In this document: piece by piece, positions 1 through 7,647 of the stretch
Layout: the number at the start of each line of letters is the position of its first letter
Position numbering within the stretch: position 1 is the stretch's first letter
DNA from: Georgenia sp. M64
Lineage (GTDB): Bacteria > Actinomycetota > Actinomycetes > Actinomycetales > Actinomycetaceae
Assembly (NCBI RefSeq): GCF_038049925.1
Contig: NZ_CP145809.1
Span: forward strand, 1,860,001-1,924,000
Direction: 5' to 3'
DNA: 64,000 nucleotides
The notes under the pieces: model-generated
The model's input: the letters and a program-made list of their open reading frames with translations, nothing else
What the model was told of the DNA's origin: nothing
Databases searched by the model: none
Program-made: the position numbers and the translations under genes

Positions 1-374
1 AGGCGATCGCCGTCGACGGCCAGCGGCTCAGCTCGACGAGCGCGATCCGCGCGGCGGGGCAGACGATCCTCGTCAACCTCGCACCCGTGGCCTCGCCGTA
101 CACGGTGGAGGTCATCGGCGACCCGGTGGAGCTGCAGACCCGGCTCGCGCGCACCGTGGCCGGGGCCCACCTCGGTGTGCTCCGCTCGAGCTTCGGGATC
201 CGCTCGGAGATCACGGTCGCCGAGGAGCTCGTCCTCTCCGCGCCGACCCTGTCGGAGCTGAGGTACGCCGAGCCGTTCGGCGGTGAGGCCACCGCGGCCT
301 CCGAGGTCGGGGCACAATCACCGGGGGCGCCGACGCAGGGACGCCCGGGTCCCACCGATGGAGAGGGAGACTGA
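1..374 (+). CDS. DUF881 family protein, C-terminal part (5' end outside window)
   Basis: Open from base 3 with no start; the visible ~123 residues begin AIAVDGQRLSSTSAIRAAG and continue with a TILVN-LAPVASPYTVEVIGDP segment, the C-terminal signature of DUF881 (YlxW/YlxX-like) envelope proteins. These are usually single-pass membrane proteins with a periplasmic coiled coil; those parts lie upstream of the window. The tail is Gly/Pro-rich. The next gene (sbp) starts GTG immediately after the TGA, so both are probably co-translated. It matches the first DUF881 gene of the mycobacterial Rv1823-Rv1825 trio. Molecular function is unknown; a role near the division site is only suggested in the literature. 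Confidence 0.85.
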   Translation, partial: AIAVDGQRLSSTSAIRAAGQTILVNLAPVASPYTVEVIGDPVELQTRLARTVAGAHLGVLRSSFGIRSEITVAEELVLSAPTLSELRYAEPFGGEATAASEVGAQSPGAPTQGRPGPTDGEGD

Positions 375-707
375 GTGCTAGCGCTGATCGGACTGGTCGT
401 GGGGGTCGTGGCCGGGGTGCTCATGGACCCCACCGTGCCCCTGTGGCTCCAGCCCTACCTGCCCATCGCGCTCGTCGCCGCCCTCGACGCCCTCTTCGGG
501 GCGCTGCGCGCCGGCCTGGACGGCATCTTCAACGACCGGGTCTTCGTGGTCTCGTTCGTCTTCAACGTGCTCGTGGCCGGGTTCATCGTCTTCCTCGGCG
601 ACCAGCTCGGCGTCGGGGCGCAGCTGACGACCGCCGTCGTGGTGGTCCTCGGGATCCGGATCTTCTCCAACGCCGCGGCGATCCGCCGTCACGTCTTCAA
701 GGCATGA
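375..707 (+). CDS. sbp: Small basic family protein Sbp (DUF1290)
   Basis: A 110-residue integral membrane protein with about three hydrophobic segments (residues ~2-18, 25-45, 55-95) and a short basic tail (IRRHVFKA). Sequence and size match DUF1290 'small basic protein', found in Gram-positives next to division genes. GTG start directly follows the TGA of the preceding DUF881 gene, and its own stop overlaps the ATG of the next DUF881 gene. The DUF881-sbp-DUF881 sandwich is the conserved arrangement in actinobacteria. Function is unknown beyond probable membrane-envelope association. Confidence 0.9.
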   Translation: MLALIGLVVGVVAGVLMDPTVPLWLQPYLPIALVAALDALFGALRAGLDGIFNDRVFVVSFVFNVLVAGFIVFLGDQLGVGAQLTTAVVVVLGIRIFSNAAAIRRHVFKA

Positions 708-1540
708 GCACGACCAGGCACGGGGAGGACGGCCCGGACCGGACGGCCGCGGTCCGGGCGGGCTCCGTCGACGGCGCCGAGCCGGCGGCCGGCCGTGCCG
801 GTGACCAGGCCTCACCCACGCGGGCGGGGGAGCGCGGCGTCAGGGCGCTGCTGGTGCCCCGGTGGAGCGCGACGCACGTCGTCGGGGCCCTGCTGTGCGT
901 CGCGCTCGGCTTCGCGGTGGTCGCCCAGGTGAGCCAGACCCAGGACGACGTCCTCACGGGGATGCGTCAGGACGACCTCGTCCGGCTGCTCGACGACCTC
1001 AACCAGCGCAACGTCGAGCTCACCGACGAGCAGGAGGAGCTGCGCCAGGACCTCGCGGAGCTGCGCTCGAGCACGAGCTCGCGCCAGGCGGCCCAGGAGG
1101 CCGCCGAGGAGCAGGCCCGGGTGCAGGGTGTGCTGGCCGGCACCCTGCCGGTGCGCGGGCCCGGGGTGGTGCTGACGATCCGCGACCCCGAGGACGGCGT
1201 CCGCGCGCAGCACCTCGTGACGATCCTCGAGGAGATGCGCAACGCCGGCGTGGAGGCCGTGGAGCTCTCCGGGCAGCGGCTGACCGCCAGCAGCTGGATC
1301 CTCGACGGCGGGGACGGCATCGTCGTCGACGGCGTCGCCCTCGCGCAGCCCTGGACGTGGACGGCGATCGGGGACCCCGACGTCGTCTCGGTCGCCCTGG
1401 GGATCCCCGGTGGCGCGCTCGCCACGGTGCGGGCGGCGGGGGCGACCGTCGTGCTGCGCGAGGTCGAGGAGGTCGAGATCACCGCCGTGCGCACGCTCGA
1501 CGAGCCCGAGTTCGCCGAACCGGCCGCGCCGACGGGGTGA
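704..1540 (+). CDS. DUF881 family protein (YlxW-like)
   Basis: 278 aa with ATG at 704, overlapping the sbp stop by 4 bp. An N-terminal ~50-residue charged/disordered cytoplasmic part is followed by one membrane segment (HVVGALLCVALGFAVVAQV), a coiled coil rich in Glu/Gln/Arg (DDLVRLLDDLNQRNVELTDEQ), then the DUF881 globular domain with the conserved AGVEAVELSGQRLTASSW region. This is the second DUF881 gene of the trio, like Rv1825. In mycobacteria gcvH follows; here only 84 bp separate it from the FHA gene and no gcvH is present. Exact function unknown. Confidence 0.9.
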   Translation: MSTTRHGEDGPDRTAAVRAGSVDGAEPAAGRAGDQASPTRAGERGVRALLVPRWSATHVVGALLCVALGFAVVAQVSQTQDDVLTGMRQDDLVRLLDDLNQRNVELTDEQEELRQDLAELRSSTSSRQAAQEAAEEQARVQGVLAGTLPVRGPGVVLTIRDPEDGVRAQHLVTILEEMRNAGVEAVELSGQRLTASSWILDGGDGIVVDGVALAQPWTWTAIGDPDVVSVALGIPGGALATVRAAGATVVLREVEEVEITAVRTLDEPEFAEPAAPTG

Positions 1541-1624
1541 GCGGTGGTCACAGGCCGGTCACGGACCTCTAGAGTGGGGGAGGAGACAGCGGGCGAGCGC
1601 CCAGGACCACCAGGAGGCAGGTAC

Positions 1625-2104
1625 ATGACCAGCACCCCGGAGCAGCCCGGCCGTGAGCCCGCGGACCGCCCGGACGTGACGACGACCGCCCGGTTCGGAG
1701 CCGTGGGCCACGAGCCCGAGACCGAGCTGCTGAGCCGCGGGCTCAACCCCGACGACGCCGCGGCGGTCGAGGCGCTCCCGCCGGCCTCCGCGCTGCTCAT
1801 CGTCCAGCGGGGCCCGAACGCCGGCGCCCGGTTCCTCCTCGACGCCGAGCGCACCACGGCGGGGCGGCACCCGAGCTCGGACATCTTCCTCGACGACGTC
1901 ACCGTCTCGCGCAAGCACGCCGAGTTCATCGCCGTCGACGGCGGGTTCGTCGTGCGTGACGTCGGCAGCCTCAACGGCACGTACGTCAACCGCGAGCGGA
2001 TCGACACCGCGACCCTGCGGGCGGGCGACGAGGTCCAGATCGGCAAGTACCGACTCACCTACCACCCCAGCCCCCAGCGCGGCGACGGCGCAGACGCCCG
2101 GTGA
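1625..2104 (+). CDS. garA: FHA-domain regulator of GarA/OdhI type
   Basis: 159 aa; ATG at 1625 has a strong AGGAGG ribosome site ~7 nt upstream. An unstructured N-terminus (~60 aa) contains a TTT stretch (DVTTTARFG), corresponding to the Thr-Thr motif that PknB/PknG phosphorylate in GarA. The C-terminal FHA domain shows the phosphothreonine-binding motifs GRHPSSDIFLDD, SRKHAEF and GSLNGTYVN. In mycobacteria and corynebacteria this protein inhibits 2-oxoglutarate dehydrogenase and controls glutamate metabolism when unphosphorylated. Synteny (DUF881 before, MerR after) supports the call; the kinase sites are inferred. Confidence 0.9.
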   Translation: MTSTPEQPGREPADRPDVTTTARFGAVGHEPETELLSRGLNPDDAAAVEALPPASALLIVQRGPNAGARFLLDAERTTAGRHPSSDIFLDDVTVSRKHAEFIAVDGGFVVRDVGSLNGTYVNRERIDTATLRAGDEVQIGKYRLTYHPSPQRGDGADAR

Positions 2105-2880
2105 GCCCGGCCGCAGGACCCGCCGCGGCCGCCGGGCCGCGCCGGGAGGACCACCAGGGTGCGCCGGCGGGGGAGCAGACCTGGCCCCAGGGCGTCTCCC
2201 ACGAGGCGACGATGAGCATCGGGGCGGTGCTCGCCGTCCTGCAGCCCGAGTTCCCGGCGGTGACGGTCTCCAAGCTCCGCTTCCTCGAGGAGCAGGGGCT
2301 GGTGACCCCGCGGCGCACCGGGTCGGGGTACCGCAAGTACTCCCGTGCCGACGTCGAGCGGCTGCGCTACGCCCTGACGGCGCAGCGCGACTCCTACCTG
2401 CCGCTGCGGGTCATCCGGGACCAGCTCGCCGACCTCGACGCCGGGCGCAGCGCCGAGCACCCGTCCCACGCCCGGGTCGTCACCCGCGACGGCGAGCTCG
2501 TGGCCCCGCCGGCCGGGGCCCGGGTCGGTGCCGCGGAGATCTGCGAGCTCACCGGGGCGAGCGAGGCCGAGGTCGAGGAGATGGCCTCGGCGGGCCTCAT
2601 CATCGCCGACACCCGGGGCCGGTTCCCGGGACGCTCGGTCCAGGTGGTCCAGGCGGCCCTGTCCCTCGCGCGGCACGGCATCAGCCCCCGCCACCTGCGC
2701 TCGGTCCGCACCGCGGCCGAGCGCGAGGCCGACCTCATCGACCAGGTGGTCGCGCCCCTGCGTGCGCAGCGTTCCGGAGCGGCCCGCGAGCGGGGTGCGG
2801 CGCAGGCCGCCGAGCTCGCCGAGCTCTACGCCACCCTGCACGCCGAGCTCGTGCGCGCGGCGGTCGACCAGCTCGGCTGA
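2101..2880 (+). CDS. ftsR: MerR-family transcription regulator, FtsR type
   Basis: 259 aa, GTG at 2101 overlapping the garA stop by 4 bp. After a ~35-residue leader comes a MerR winged helix-turn-helix (MSIGAVLAVL...VSKLRFLEEQGLV, then RTGSGYRKYSRADVERLRYAL) and a second helical domain (GARVGAAEICELTGASEAEVEEM). Corresponds to Rv1828 / FtsR of Corynebacterium, an activator of ftsZ. The second domain lacks metal-binding cysteines, so it is a non-metal MerR protein. The start may lie slightly downstream because the first 30 residues are low complexity. Confidence 0.87.
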   Translation: MSPAAGPAAAAGPRREDHQGAPAGEQTWPQGVSHEATMSIGAVLAVLQPEFPAVTVSKLRFLEEQGLVTPRRTGSGYRKYSRADVERLRYALTAQRDSYLPLRVIRDQLADLDAGRSAEHPSHARVVTRDGELVAPPAGARVGAAEICELTGASEAEVEEMASAGLIIADTRGRFPGRSVQVVQAALSLARHGISPRHLRSVRTAAEREADLIDQVVAPLRAQRSGAARERGAAQAAELAELYATLHAELVRAAVDQLG

Positions 2881-2930
2881 GCGGGTCATTCGCTGCGCGC
2901 CGGGTCGCGGGCCGTCGTACCGTTGGCCGC

Positions 2931-3569
2931 ATGCGCGAGATGGTGGTGCTCGGCGTGCGGGTGAGCGTCCCGGGGAACGAGGTCGTCGTCGTCCTGGGCG
3001 AGCCCGGCGGGACCGTGGTGCTGCCCATCGTCATCGGTCCGCGTGAGGGCGCGGCCATCGCCTCGGCGCAGGCCGGACTGGTCCCGCCGCGGCCCCTGAC
3101 CCACGACCTCCTCGTCTCGATCCTGCAGACCCTGGGCGCCACGGTGGTGGAGGTGCGGGTGACGCGGGTGGTCGACGGCATCTTCCACGCCGAGCTCGTC
3201 CTCTCGGCGGGGCAGGTGGTCGACGCTCGTCCCTCGGACGCCATCGCCGTGGCCCTGCGGGTCCACTGCCCGGTGCTGTGCGAGGACGACCTCCTCGAGG
3301 TGGCGGGCGTGCCGGTCGCCGACGCCGGGCTGGAGACGGCCGAGGACCAGGGCGAGATGGCCAGCGAGATGGAGGAGTTCCGCGCCTTCCTCGCCGAGGT
3401 CGAGCCGGAGGACTTCGGCCGGCCGGCCGGTGAGGGCGGACCGGAGGGCGCTCCCGGGCCGGGCGACGCTCCGGGGGCGGGCGACGCTCCCGGGCCAGGG
3501 ACCACGGGAGACGACTCGGCCGGCCCCGACCCGGAGGCCGGACCGTCGCGCGGACCAGGAGCGGGATGA
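2931..3569 (+). CDS. Bifunctional nuclease (BFN/DUF151) domain protein
   Basis: 212 aa. Residues 1-140 match the BFN/DUF151 family (MREMVVLGVRVSVPGNEVVVVLGE..., RPLTHDLLVSILQTLGA, DARPSDAIAVALRV). The plant homologue was described as a DNase/RNase; bacterial function is unclear. A 70-residue Gly/Pro/Asp-rich tail (GEGGPEGAPGPGDAPGAGDAPG) follows, with a short repeated GDAPG pattern. ATG at 2931 is chosen because the family begins at MREM. Sits between the two MerR genes exactly as Rv1829 does in mycobacteria. Confidence 0.88.
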   Translation: MREMVVLGVRVSVPGNEVVVVLGEPGGTVVLPIVIGPREGAAIASAQAGLVPPRPLTHDLLVSILQTLGATVVEVRVTRVVDGIFHAELVLSAGQVVDARPSDAIAVALRVHCPVLCEDDLLEVAGVPVADAGLETAEDQGEMASEMEEFRAFLAEVEPEDFGRPAGEGGPEGAPGPGDAPGAGDAPGPGTTGDDSAGPDPEAGPSRGPGAG

Positions 3570-3762
3570 CCGCCCCGGGCACCAAAGCTCAACGTTTGGT
3601 CGAGAGTCAGACTCGCCCGGCCGACACGCCTGCCGCGGCGCGCGGCCAGCCTCGTTGACCAGTCCCCTCCCCGGTCATAGCGTGTGTCCATCGGCAAGTG
3701 AGGCACAGCGGTACCCTCGAGATGCGAGCGTCACCCGGGGCCGCGGACGAACGGAGATCCCT

Positions 3763-4344
3763 GTGAGCGGCACTGATGCGACAGCCGGCGCCGTCCCCGG
3801 CGTCCCCCAGCGCGCCCAGGGCATGCTCTTCGGGGACACCCTGCCCGACCTGGACCAGGACACGGGCTACCGCGGTCCGACCGCGTGCCGCGCTGCCGGC
3901 ATCACCTACCGCCAGCTCGACTACTGGGCCCGGACCGGGCTGGTCGAGCCGAGCATCCGTGGCGCCAAGGGTTCGGGCAGCCAGCGCCTGTACAGCTTCC
4001 GCGACATCCTCGTGCTCAAGGTCGTCAAGCGGCTGCTCGACACCGGGGTCTCCCTCCAGCAGATCCGGTCCGCCATCACCGCGCTCAAGGAGCGCGGGGT
4101 GGAGGACCTCGCGCAGATCACCCTCATGAGCGACGGCGCCTCGGTCTACGAGTGCACCTCCGCCGACGAGGTCATCGACCTCGTCCAGGGCGGGCAGGGC
4201 GTCTTCGGCATCGCGGTCGGCCGCGTGTGGCGGGAGGTCGAGGGTGACCTCGCCCAGCTGCCCACGGAGCGCGCCCACGACGATGAGGCCCCCGACGTCG
4301 AGGACGAGCTGGCCCGCCGCCGCGCTGCCCGCAACGCGGTCTGA
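3763..4344 (+). CDS. MerR-family transcription regulator (Rv1830-like)
   Basis: 193 aa, GTG at 3763. N-terminal MerR DNA-binding domain (GPTACRAAGITYRQLDYWARTGLVEPSIRGAKGSGSQRLYSFRDILVLKVVKRLLDTG in pieces) and a small C-terminal effector-like domain (GASVYECTSADEVIDLVQGGQGVFGIAVGRVWREVEG). Orthologue of the second MerR gene in the GarA cluster of actinobacteria. No cysteines suited to metal sensing. The ~190 bp leader upstream (3570-3762) suggests its own promoter, but none was recognised with confidence. Confidence 0.88.
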   Translation: MSGTDATAGAVPGVPQRAQGMLFGDTLPDLDQDTGYRGPTACRAAGITYRQLDYWARTGLVEPSIRGAKGSGSQRLYSFRDILVLKVVKRLLDTGVSLQQIRSAITALKERGVEDLAQITLMSDGASVYECTSADEVIDLVQGGQGVFGIAVGRVWREVEGDLAQLPTERAHDDEAPDVEDELARRRAARNAV

Positions 4345-4398
4345 GCGCTGCCGCGCCCCCCCGGGGCCGCCGGTCGGCCCTGCGGTAAGTTGTCCCGC

Positions 4399-5301
4399 GT
4401 GCCGCACCCCCGCAGCCTCCTGAGCCTCCTCGACCTCCAGCGCATCGACCTCGAACGTCTCTGGCTCGCCTCCGCGGGGTGGAAGGACCAGCGTTCACGG
4501 CGCCGCTCGCGGTTCGCCGACCGGCGGGTCGCCACGATCTTCGACGGCCCGGCCTTCCGGACGCGGCTCGCCTTCGACAGCGCCATCGACGCCGTCGGTG
4601 CCCACCGCGTGGACCTGCCGGTCGTGCTCGGCGAGCGCGAACCGATCCAGGACACCGCCGCCATCCTGTCCGGGGCGGTGGACGCCGTCGTCGTGCGCTC
4701 GGCGTCCCACGCCGCGCTCAGCGCGCTCGCCGAGGCGTGCGAGGTCCCGGTCGTGAACGCGATGAGCGATGCGGGGCACCCCGTGGAGGTCTTCTCCGAG
4801 GCGTTCAGCGTGCTCGAGCGACGCGGCCCCCTCGACGACGTCGTCCTGACGTTCGTCGGCGAGGCCACGAACATGCTGCGCTCGTGGGCCGAGCTGACGG
4901 TGCCCTTCGCCATCGAGGTCCGCCAGCTCTGCCCGCCCGGGCACAGCCTGGAGCAGGACCTGCGCGAGGACCTCGCCGCCCGCGGCCAGCGGGGGAGCGT
5001 CCGCGTCCTGCACGACGTCGAGGAGGCAGTCACCGGCGCCCACGTCGTCTACACCGACGCCTGGCCTGCGGCGGCACGCTCGGTCGGCCGGCGTCGGCTC
5101 TCGTTCGAGCCGTACCGCGTCACCACCGAGATGCTCGACATCGCCGGCCCGCAGGCCCTGCTCATGCACGCGATGCCCGTGCGGCGCGGGGACGAGGTCA
5201 CCGCGGAGGCCTTCGCCGACCCCCGCTCCATCACGCTCGCCGCCAAGCGCAACCTCTCCGCCACGCACGCGGCGATCGTCGAGCGGGCCCTGGAGGGCTG
5301 A
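4399..5301 (+). CDS. Ornithine/aspartate carbamoyltransferase-like protein with altered catalytic motifs
   Basis: 300 aa from GTG 4399 (TTG 4390 is an alternative). The fold of ornithine transcarbamylase is clear: FDGPAFRTRLAF, QDTAAILSGAVDAVVVRSASH, PVVNAMSDAGHPVE, YTDAW, LMHAMPVRRGDEVT. The usual family motifs differ: STRTR of the carbamoyl-phosphate loop is AFRTR, HPCQ/HPTQ is HPVE, and the HCLP substrate motif is HAMP without Cys. True OTCase is therefore unlikely; it may act on another amine or be a non-catalytic paralogue. It follows the MerR gene closely and lies far from arginine genes. The fold is certain, the substrate unknown. Confidence 0.75.
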   Translation: MPHPRSLLSLLDLQRIDLERLWLASAGWKDQRSRRRSRFADRRVATIFDGPAFRTRLAFDSAIDAVGAHRVDLPVVLGEREPIQDTAAILSGAVDAVVVRSASHAALSALAEACEVPVVNAMSDAGHPVEVFSEAFSVLERRGPLDDVVLTFVGEATNMLRSWAELTVPFAIEVRQLCPPGHSLEQDLREDLAARGQRGSVRVLHDVEEAVTGAHVVYTDAWPAAARSVGRRRLSFEPYRVTTEMLDIAGPQALLMHAMPVRRGDEVTAEAFADPRSITLAAKRNLSATHAAIVERALEG

Positions 5302-5309
5302 GCGCCCGA

Positions 5310-5327
5310 TGTCAGACCCCTCTGACA
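5310..5327 (+). other. Perfect 7-bp hairpin downstream of the transcarbamylase gene
   Basis: TGTCAGA - CCCC loop - TCTGACA, 8 nt after the transcarbamylase stop and 58 nt before the DUF2695 start. It has no T tract. Could be a weak terminator or an operator for a dimeric regulator; no decision possible from sequence. Confidence 0.4.
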
Positions 5328-5384
5328 GGCTTCGCACAGAGGTTCGAACTCTCGGTTCGGCCCCGCGAGCCAGGGGAGTGGGAC

Positions 5385-5768
5385 ATGACTGTCGACGACG
5401 GGATCGGCACGCTCGAGATCGAGCTGGCGGAGCTTGCGCAGGGCCTCACCGAGCCAGGTCCGGGGGAGTGCCTGCAGTGCTTCACCAACCGGATGCTCGT
5501 GGAGTTCGGGTGCGACTGCTCGCTGCGGTGGGCACGCCGCTGGCGTGAGGTCCGGGCGCCGCGGGCGTACCGGCTCCTCGAGCGTCTGGGGCGGCGCGGC
5601 GCCTACTGCGACTGCGAGATCTTCCTCAACGGCTGGGACGTCACGGTCGAGCCCGTCGTGGATCCCGCGACCGGTGACTCGCGGTGGCCCGAGGAGGTCG
5701 ACGGCTGCCGGGGCGTCCGCACGGGTTCGACCCGGCCGTGCAGCCTGTGGGCGGAACGTCGGCGGTGA
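5385..5768 (+). CDS. DUF2695 family cysteine-rich protein
   Basis: 127 aa, ATG 5385 preceded by GGGGAG. Three cysteine pairs are visible: ECLQCF (~26-29), FGCDCSLRW (~41-43) and YCDCEIFLNGW (~70-72), typical of DUF2695, a small family of unknown function probably binding metal. The family is common in actinobacteria as a lone gene. The C-terminus ends GSTRPCSLWAERRR. It is separated from the ECF sigma unit on the other strand by a convergent 74-bp gap. Confidence 0.72.
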   Translation: MTVDDGIGTLEIELAELAQGLTEPGPGECLQCFTNRMLVEFGCDCSLRWARRWREVRAPRAYRLLERLGRRGAYCDCEIFLNGWDVTVEPVVDPATGDSRWPEEVDGCRGVRTGSTRPCSLWAERRR

Positions 5769-5842
5769 GGGGTCCCGGGCGGTCGCCACAGGTGTGCGCG
5801 GCGGCCGCGGGCCGTCACCGCGGGCAACCGGCCGGCGGGGGC

Positions 5843-6988
5843 TCAGGCCCGCTCGAGGGCGCGGAGCCGCGCGGCCTGGCGGGTGAGGTGCTCGCGCTCG
5901 GCGAGACTGGGCGTCAGCCGAGCCGCCTCGGCGTAGAGCCGTGCCGCTCCCGCCAGGTCGCCGTCGTGCTCGTGGAGGTACGCACGGACGGCGGTGTGCC
6001 GGGGCAGGGCGGGGTCGAGTCCCTCGAGGGCCGCCAGTCCTGCTCGTGCGCCGTCGGCCTCACCGACCGCGACCGCCCGGTTGAGGCGGGCCACCGGGCT
6101 GGCGGTGAGTCGCACCAGCTCGTCGTACCACTGGACGATCTGCACCCAGTCCGTCTCCGCCACGGATGCTGCGTCGGCGTGGAGCGCGGCGATGGCGGCC
6201 TGTGCCTGGAACTCGCCCAGCCGGTCGCGGGCGAGCGCGGCCTGCAGCACGCCGACACCCTCGGCGATCATCGCGGTGTCCCAGCTGCTCCGGTCCTGCT
6301 CCCGCAGCGCGACGAGAGTGCCGTCGGGGCCGGTCCGTGCCGGCCGACGCGCGTGGTGGAGCAGCATGAGGGCGAGGAGGCCCGCCACCTCTTCGTCCTC
6401 GGTCATCGCGGCGAGCCGACGGGTGAGTCGGATGGCCTCGGCCTCGAGGTCGATGTCGCCCGAGTAGCCCTCGTTGAAGACGAGGTAGAGCACGCGCAGC
6501 ACGGTGCCGAGGTCGCCTGGCCGGTCGAACCGGACATCCGCGACCGTCCGTTTGGCTCTGCAGATCCGCTGAGCCATGGTCGCCTCGGGGACGAGGTAGG
6601 CCCGGGCGATCTGACGTGTCGTGAGGCCGCCGACGGCCCGGAGCGTGAGCGCCACGGCCGAGGTGGGGGAGAGGGAGGGGTGGGCGCAGAGGAAGTACAG
6701 CCAGAGCGTGTCGTCCGTCCCCGTGGCCGGTCCGGGCGCGGGCTCGGCGTCGACCCTGACCTCGCGGCGACGTCGGGAGGCCTCGGCGCGCACCTCGTCG
6801 AGGAGCTTGCGCCAGGCGACGGTGACGAGCCAGGCCTTCGGGTCCCGCGGCGGGGCGGCCGGCCACACCCGCAGGGCCTCGAGCAGAGCCTCCTGGACCG
6901 CGTCCTCGGCGGCCGCGAAGCTCGCTCCGCGGCCGCCGAGGATCCCGATGACGGCAGGTGTCAGGCTCCGCAGCAGGGCCTCGTCCAC
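5843..6988 (-). CDS. ECF sigma factor, group ECF42 (DUF6596 C-terminal extension)
   Basis: 381 aa. Sigma region 2 is seen at FAAAEDAVQEALLEALRVW and region 4 HTH at LTTRQIARAYLVPEATMAQRI; a ~200-residue TPR-like/DUF6596 extension follows (VLYLVFNEGYSGDIDLEAEAIRL, LNRAVAVGEADGARAGL). This architecture plus an adjacent DGPF/YCII gene defines ECF42. GTG start at 6988 with GGAG ~9 nt upstream. It lies in the same frame as the upstream YCII gene, separated only by that gene's TAG and 54 bp. No anti-sigma gene is present; ECF42 factors are thought to be controlled through the C-terminal extension. Confidence 0.88.
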   Translation of the reverse strand: MDEALLRSLTPAVIGILGGRGASFAAAEDAVQEALLEALRVWPAAPPRDPKAWLVTVAWRKLLDEVRAEASRRRREVRVDAEPAPGPATGTDDTLWLYFLCAHPSLSPTSAVALTLRAVGGLTTRQIARAYLVPEATMAQRICRAKRTVADVRFDRPGDLGTVLRVLYLVFNEGYSGDIDLEAEAIRLTRRLAAMTEDEEVAGLLALMLLHHARRPARTGPDGTLVALREQDRSSWDTAMIAEGVGVLQAALARDRLGEFQAQAAIAALHADAASVAETDWVQIVQWYDELVRLTASPVARLNRAVAVGEADGARAGLAALEGLDPALPRHTAVRAYLHEHDGDLAGAARLYAEAARLTPSLAEREHLTRQAARLRALERA

Positions 6989-7042
6989 CGACGGTGACTC
7001 CGTGACGGTCGGCGGCGCCGTGAGGAACGGGCGCAGCTCGAG

Positions 7043-7402
7043 CTACTCGTGGATCGGCCTGCCGCCGGCGCCCGGCGCCGCGGACAGCTCGCCGGCGAGC
7101 TCGAGAGCGCGCTCGTAGCTGTCGACGTCGATGACCATCCACCCGGCGATGAGGTCCTTCGTCTCCGCGAACGGGCCGTCGGTGACGGGTGGCCGCCCCT
7201 CGCCGTCGTAGCGGACGAAGGTGCCCTCGGGGGAGAGGGCCTGAGCGTCGACGAACTCTCCGGCGTCCTCGAGCCGGTCGGCGAAGTCGCGCATGTACTG
7301 CATGTGGGCCGAGATCTCCTCCGGTGTCCAGCGGTCCATCGGCACGTCGTTCACCGCCGCCGGGGCGCCGCGGTAGTGCTTGAGCAGCAGGTACTTGGCC
7401 AT
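7043..7402 (-). CDS. YCII-related DGPF-domain protein, ECF42 partner
   Basis: 119 aa, ATG 7402 with a good AGGAGA ribosome site. Contains the hallmark TDGPFAETKDLIAGWMVIDV motif near residue 75-93. These small dimeric ferredoxin-like proteins are almost always encoded next to ECF42 sigma genes and are believed to be their main targets. It is the first gene of the two-gene unit, transcribed from the promoter at 7452-7478. Enzymatic activity is unknown. Confidence 0.88.
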   Translation of the reverse strand: MAKYLLLKHYRGAPAAVNDVPMDRWTPEEISAHMQYMRDFADRLEDAGEFVDAQALSPEGTFVRYDGEGRPPVTDGPFAETKDLIAGWMVIDVDSYERALELAGELSAAPGAGGRPIHE

Positions 7403-7451
7403 GGTCTCTCCTCGGTTCGGTACGGCCCATTGTGGCCGTGCTCACCCCGGG

Positions 7452-7478
7452 GACGGAGCCGAGGATGCGTTCTCGACA
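7452..7478 (-). promoter_or_regulatory. Predicted ECF42-dependent promoter (autoregulatory)
   Basis: On the minus strand TGTCGA (7478-7473), 17 bp spacer, CGTC (7455-7452). TGTCGA in -35 with a CG-containing -10 is the promoter signature proposed for ECF42 factors. It lies ~50 bp upstream of the DGPF gene ATG, leaving a ~40-nt leader with a Shine-Dalgarno site, so the sigma factor probably drives its own unit. Experimental start site not known. Confidence 0.6.
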
Positions 7479-7647
7479 TCGCCCGGTGGGCGTTCCGGCT
7501 CGGGGCGGCGCCGGTGCGGCCCACGGGTATCGTGCGGCACGAGAACGGCTTCCGGGCAGGTGCGGGTTGCGTCCGCCCGGGAGGGACGGCTCCGCCGGGG
7601 TGGCACGGTGGCGGGCGCCGTCGACGGACAGAGCGCGGGGGTGCTGG

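Noticed and set aside
5344-5359. LexA/SOS box (CGAAC...GTTCG)
   Set aside because: Spacer is 5 instead of 4 bp and the next gene is a DUF2695 protein without a repair link.
5332-5375. tRNA-like T-arm (AGAG-GTTCGAA-CTCT)
   Set aside because: No matching acceptor stem, D arm or anticodon arm in the preceding 70 bases.
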